Positions 62,701 through 64,000 of a stretch of DNA of 64,000 bases are shown here, in pieces; the stretch's first letter is position 1; every line of letters starts with the position of its first letter. The DNA lies in the NCBI GenBank assembly GCA_035235625.1, contig CP141148.1, forward strand, positions 13,827,057 to 13,891,056, given 5' to 3'. The notes under the pieces were generated by a model, which was given only the letters and a program-made list of their open reading frames with translations, did no database searches and was not told where the DNA came from. The translations under genes and the position numbers were made by a program. Origin of the DNA: Saururus chinensis (Eukaryota; Streptophyta; Magnoliopsida; Piperales; Saururaceae).

Positions 62701-63589
62701 CAAATATGTTGTAGAACAGATGAAAATTCAGTGAACATAGAACTTTATTTATAGACAGATATACACATACATACCAATTAAGAATTATGTCTTACTAAAA
62801 TCTAAGAAAAGCGTTAGAATACACTCAGTTGCTCTCCAAGTTAGACATTCCAAAGAGCCCGACACTACAAAATAAAAGAAAAACTCAATCCACTAAATTT
62901 TTCCAACAAGCTTTGAGAAATTGAACTTTAATTATTAACATCAATTGGGTGATCATGCATGCAAATTATTCCATGTTTGTGATCTTTCATAATCAATATC
63001 AAGCTAAGAACTAATAGTTCAAGCAGGCTAAACAAATGATCATATTAGGAAAGAATTTAAGTGAGGACCTTGCACCCAAACTGTTCAACACCTTGACATT
63101 CATCACCCTAGACTAGGGAGTAACCTTGAAGCTCTAGTGGTAATGGCAAATTCTATTCTGCATATAATTTATATAAATCTAAGCTGTGTGCTTTTTTCTT
63201 TCAAGGCATTCAGGACACAGTTTTGCTATCCCATTCACATTCAGGCTGATATCTAGACACATTGGCCAATAACCAATGCATATTATACACACATCTAAGA
63301 ACTCAAAATAAGACTGGTATCAGGTTTTTTATTGCTAGATCAGAGACTTTACCTTCAAAGCTATGTCCAAACATGCCTCACGAACAGGTGGGCGCCCCAA
63401 AATCAAACTCCAAACAGCGCCAAGGCCCTGAGTGATACGATCTCCATCACGCGTATCTTTACAGAACCCTTCATGATGACAGAGATCCTCTAATAATTTT
63501 AGAACGGACTCAGGCAGATAAGGAACTTCCCCAAGAAGCCTACTAAATGATTTATCTGCTGCTGGAAAGGAGTCCCTCAAAGATTTTGC
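47714..63589 (-). CDS. ESP4: Symplekin homologue, C-terminal 517 residues (gene continues past right edge)
   Basis: Sixteen exons on minus: 63353-63589, 62416-62463, 62216-62338, 61930-62094, 61750-61812, 60658-60768, 60471-60554, 60334-60381, 60137-60211, 59613-59708, 59444-59524, 59256-59327, 52899-52943, 52431-52514, 52244-52347, 47714-47831. All are GT-AG. All but the last two have lengths divisible by three, and the last junction restores frame. The protein runs from [15 protein letters not shown] through [90 protein letters not shown] to [13 protein letters not shown] and ends SSVHSATLT. It matches Arabidopsis ESP4/symplekin and contains the symplekin C-terminal domain. Symplekin scaffolds the cleavage and polyadenylation machinery in the nucleus. 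The host gene looks intact here despite introns of 6.3 and 4.4 kb loaded with transposons. Confidence 0.93.
48434..48534. mobile_element. Stowaway-like MITE
   Basis: About 100 bp with inverted ends TCCCTCCATCCTGTATTAAT / TACTCCCTGTCCTAAATTAA (reverse complement), then TCTCCATTTG arms and a TTCATTTTGAA core. Flanking TA dinucleotides fit the Stowaway target site. Confidence 0.75.
49070..50345. repeat. Copia (SIRE/Maximus-like) LTR-like fossil
   Basis: Starts near TGTTAGAATTATGATTG. The later part has words typical of SIRE-type LTRs (GTGGTCGTTGAGTCTTCC, TTACCTGAACCACTATAAAT, CTCTCTCTCTACTTGATTGC). No coding part or second LTR was found and the right boundary is unclear. Fossil. Confidence 0.4.
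50425..51480. repeat. ~60-bp inverted repeats 1 kb apart in ESP4 intron
   Basis: The left arm (about 50425-50490: AAAAAGGTAAGCTCAGGTCA, CCTGAGAAAAGGG, CAGGTTGATTT) matches the reverse complement of about 51400-51478 (AAAAAGGTAATCTCAGCTCA, CCCGAGAAACTC, TAGGTTGATTT). These could be the ends of an unclassified ~1.05-kb non-autonomous transposon. Confidence 0.5.
50812..51182. repeat. MITE-like repeat, second copy of 14299-14672
   Basis: Same terminal words (TGGCTCTAAACCCCC and AACACCCAAATAGCCCC) and internal order as 14299-14672, nested inside the inverted-repeat unit. Confidence 0.5.
51655..51845. mobile_element. Stowaway-like MITE, longer copy
   Basis: The right end AATATGGAACGGAGGGAGTA is a typical Stowaway terminus. 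The left end GTTAATAGCTCCATTTAG mirrors CCAAATGGAGCTATTAATAT on the right. The left terminal bases are diverged. Confidence 0.65.
53379..53878 (-). repeat. 3' LTR of the intronic gypsy element
   Basis: Plus-strand ends TGTAACCAAGATC and TTTCTTTCTCA. Shares most of its sequence with 58323-58633. Confidence 0.8.
58323..58633 (-). repeat. 5' LTR of the intronic gypsy element
   Basis: Plus-strand ends TGTAACCAGGATC and TTTCTTTCTCA. Adjoins the primer site at its internal edge. Confidence 0.8.
58657..58893 (+). repeat. Solo copia-type LTR candidate
   Basis: TGTTAGAAGAGTATTTG...TTCTATCAACA, with the TGTTAG start, a CTTCTCTCTCAAAACCCTAG stretch and CAACA end common to small plant copia LTRs. No matching 5-bp duplication is seen at the flanks, so the boundaries are tentative. 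Confidence 0.4.
60990..61560. other. GC-richer insertion-like block in an ESP4 intron
   Basis: Lies between exons at 61750-61812 and 60658-60768. It contains three GTAAATATTTACTGTC-like words (61061, 61123, 61195) and a G-rich segment with a frame at 61261-61488 of no recognisable family. Probably an old non-autonomous insertion. Confidence 0.4.
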
Positions 63590-64000
63590 CTGCATCAAAT
63601 TTAGTGATTGTGTTATTGCTATCATTTTGTCTGTAGTGTATGTGCAGTCCGGAACATGAGATGGTTTGCTCCAGTAAAAGTTAAAAAGCAGCATATGTAT
63701 AGAAGGTTTCTTATTGGGTCTAATCGCAAAAACTACCTAATCATTTCAATAGCAAAATACCAAGTTTTACATTGTTTGTTGAAATTTAAATCTTTCCAGA
63801 ATTTGCAGCTAGGAATAAAATCAGTAAATTGATGGGTTCGAGCTCACTGAAATAAACCGAAAAAAGAGCTAGAACCAAAGGTTTGGCAAGTTCACCTGGC
63901 CGACTTTAATACTTTTAGCCATTATTTGTTCTTTGTATGCATAAATTGTTTAACAATAAAAAGAAAATTGTCTCATTTATTTTGATGGCATCAATCAATG

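Noticed and set aside
63840-64000. Possible further ESP4 exon near the right edge
   Set aside because: A donor-like GTGAAC on minus exists near 63897, but the sequence before it does not resemble symplekin; the next upstream exon is probably beyond the window.

Overview
This is nuclear DNA from a flowering plant. It holds two split host genes with plant-type introns, a great deal of transposon sequence (Ty3/gypsy LTR elements with tRNA-Asp- or tRNA-iMet-type primer sites, MULEs, hAT and Stowaway-like elements) and long AT microsatellites. No organelle, bacterial or viral genome segment is seen. The species cannot be named from the sequence; a non-grass angiosperm is likely.

Layout: (1) 1-7231, an Athila/Tat-like gypsy element on the minus strand with gag and protease, cut by the window edge. 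(2) 7232-14700, fossil LTR material: a reversed LTR fragment with ~182-bp tandem repeats, a 3.3-kb LTR at 9176-12492, CT-rich tracts and MITE-like repeats. (3) 15029-18733 (-), a nine-exon gene for an SPT2-type chromatin protein, with a triplicated ACACGTGT (G-box) repeat upstream and a hAT element behind it. (4) 21529-25060, the 5' part of a second gypsy element (LTR, primer site, gag), abutting (5) two related Mutator-like elements (MULEs) lying head to head at about 25.1-33.14 kb and 33.57-43.57 kb. Both carry a captured Ulp1-type (SUMO protease-like) gene beside mudrA. The right one has both terminal inverted repeats and a 9-bp target duplication matching at 7 of 9 positions. (6) 44048-44629 (+), an unrecognised acidic-repeat ORF. 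(7) 47714 to past the right edge (-), the last 16 exons of a symplekin homologue (ESP4-like mRNA 3'-end processing scaffold). Its two largest introns hold a gypsy element, copia LTR-like segments and MITEs.

The two host genes, SPT2 (histone chaperone, transcription elongation) and ESP4 (cleavage and polyadenylation), are both basic gene-expression factors. Nothing suggests they are co-regulated. The MULE pair is the most unusual structure. It is a ~4-kb-armed inverted repeat, each copy with internal arrays of a conserved 40-bp motif; the right copy also holds internal palindromes whose arms encode SUMO-interacting-motif-like peptides. Most MULE genes here are decayed. All coordinates and splice sites were read by eye.
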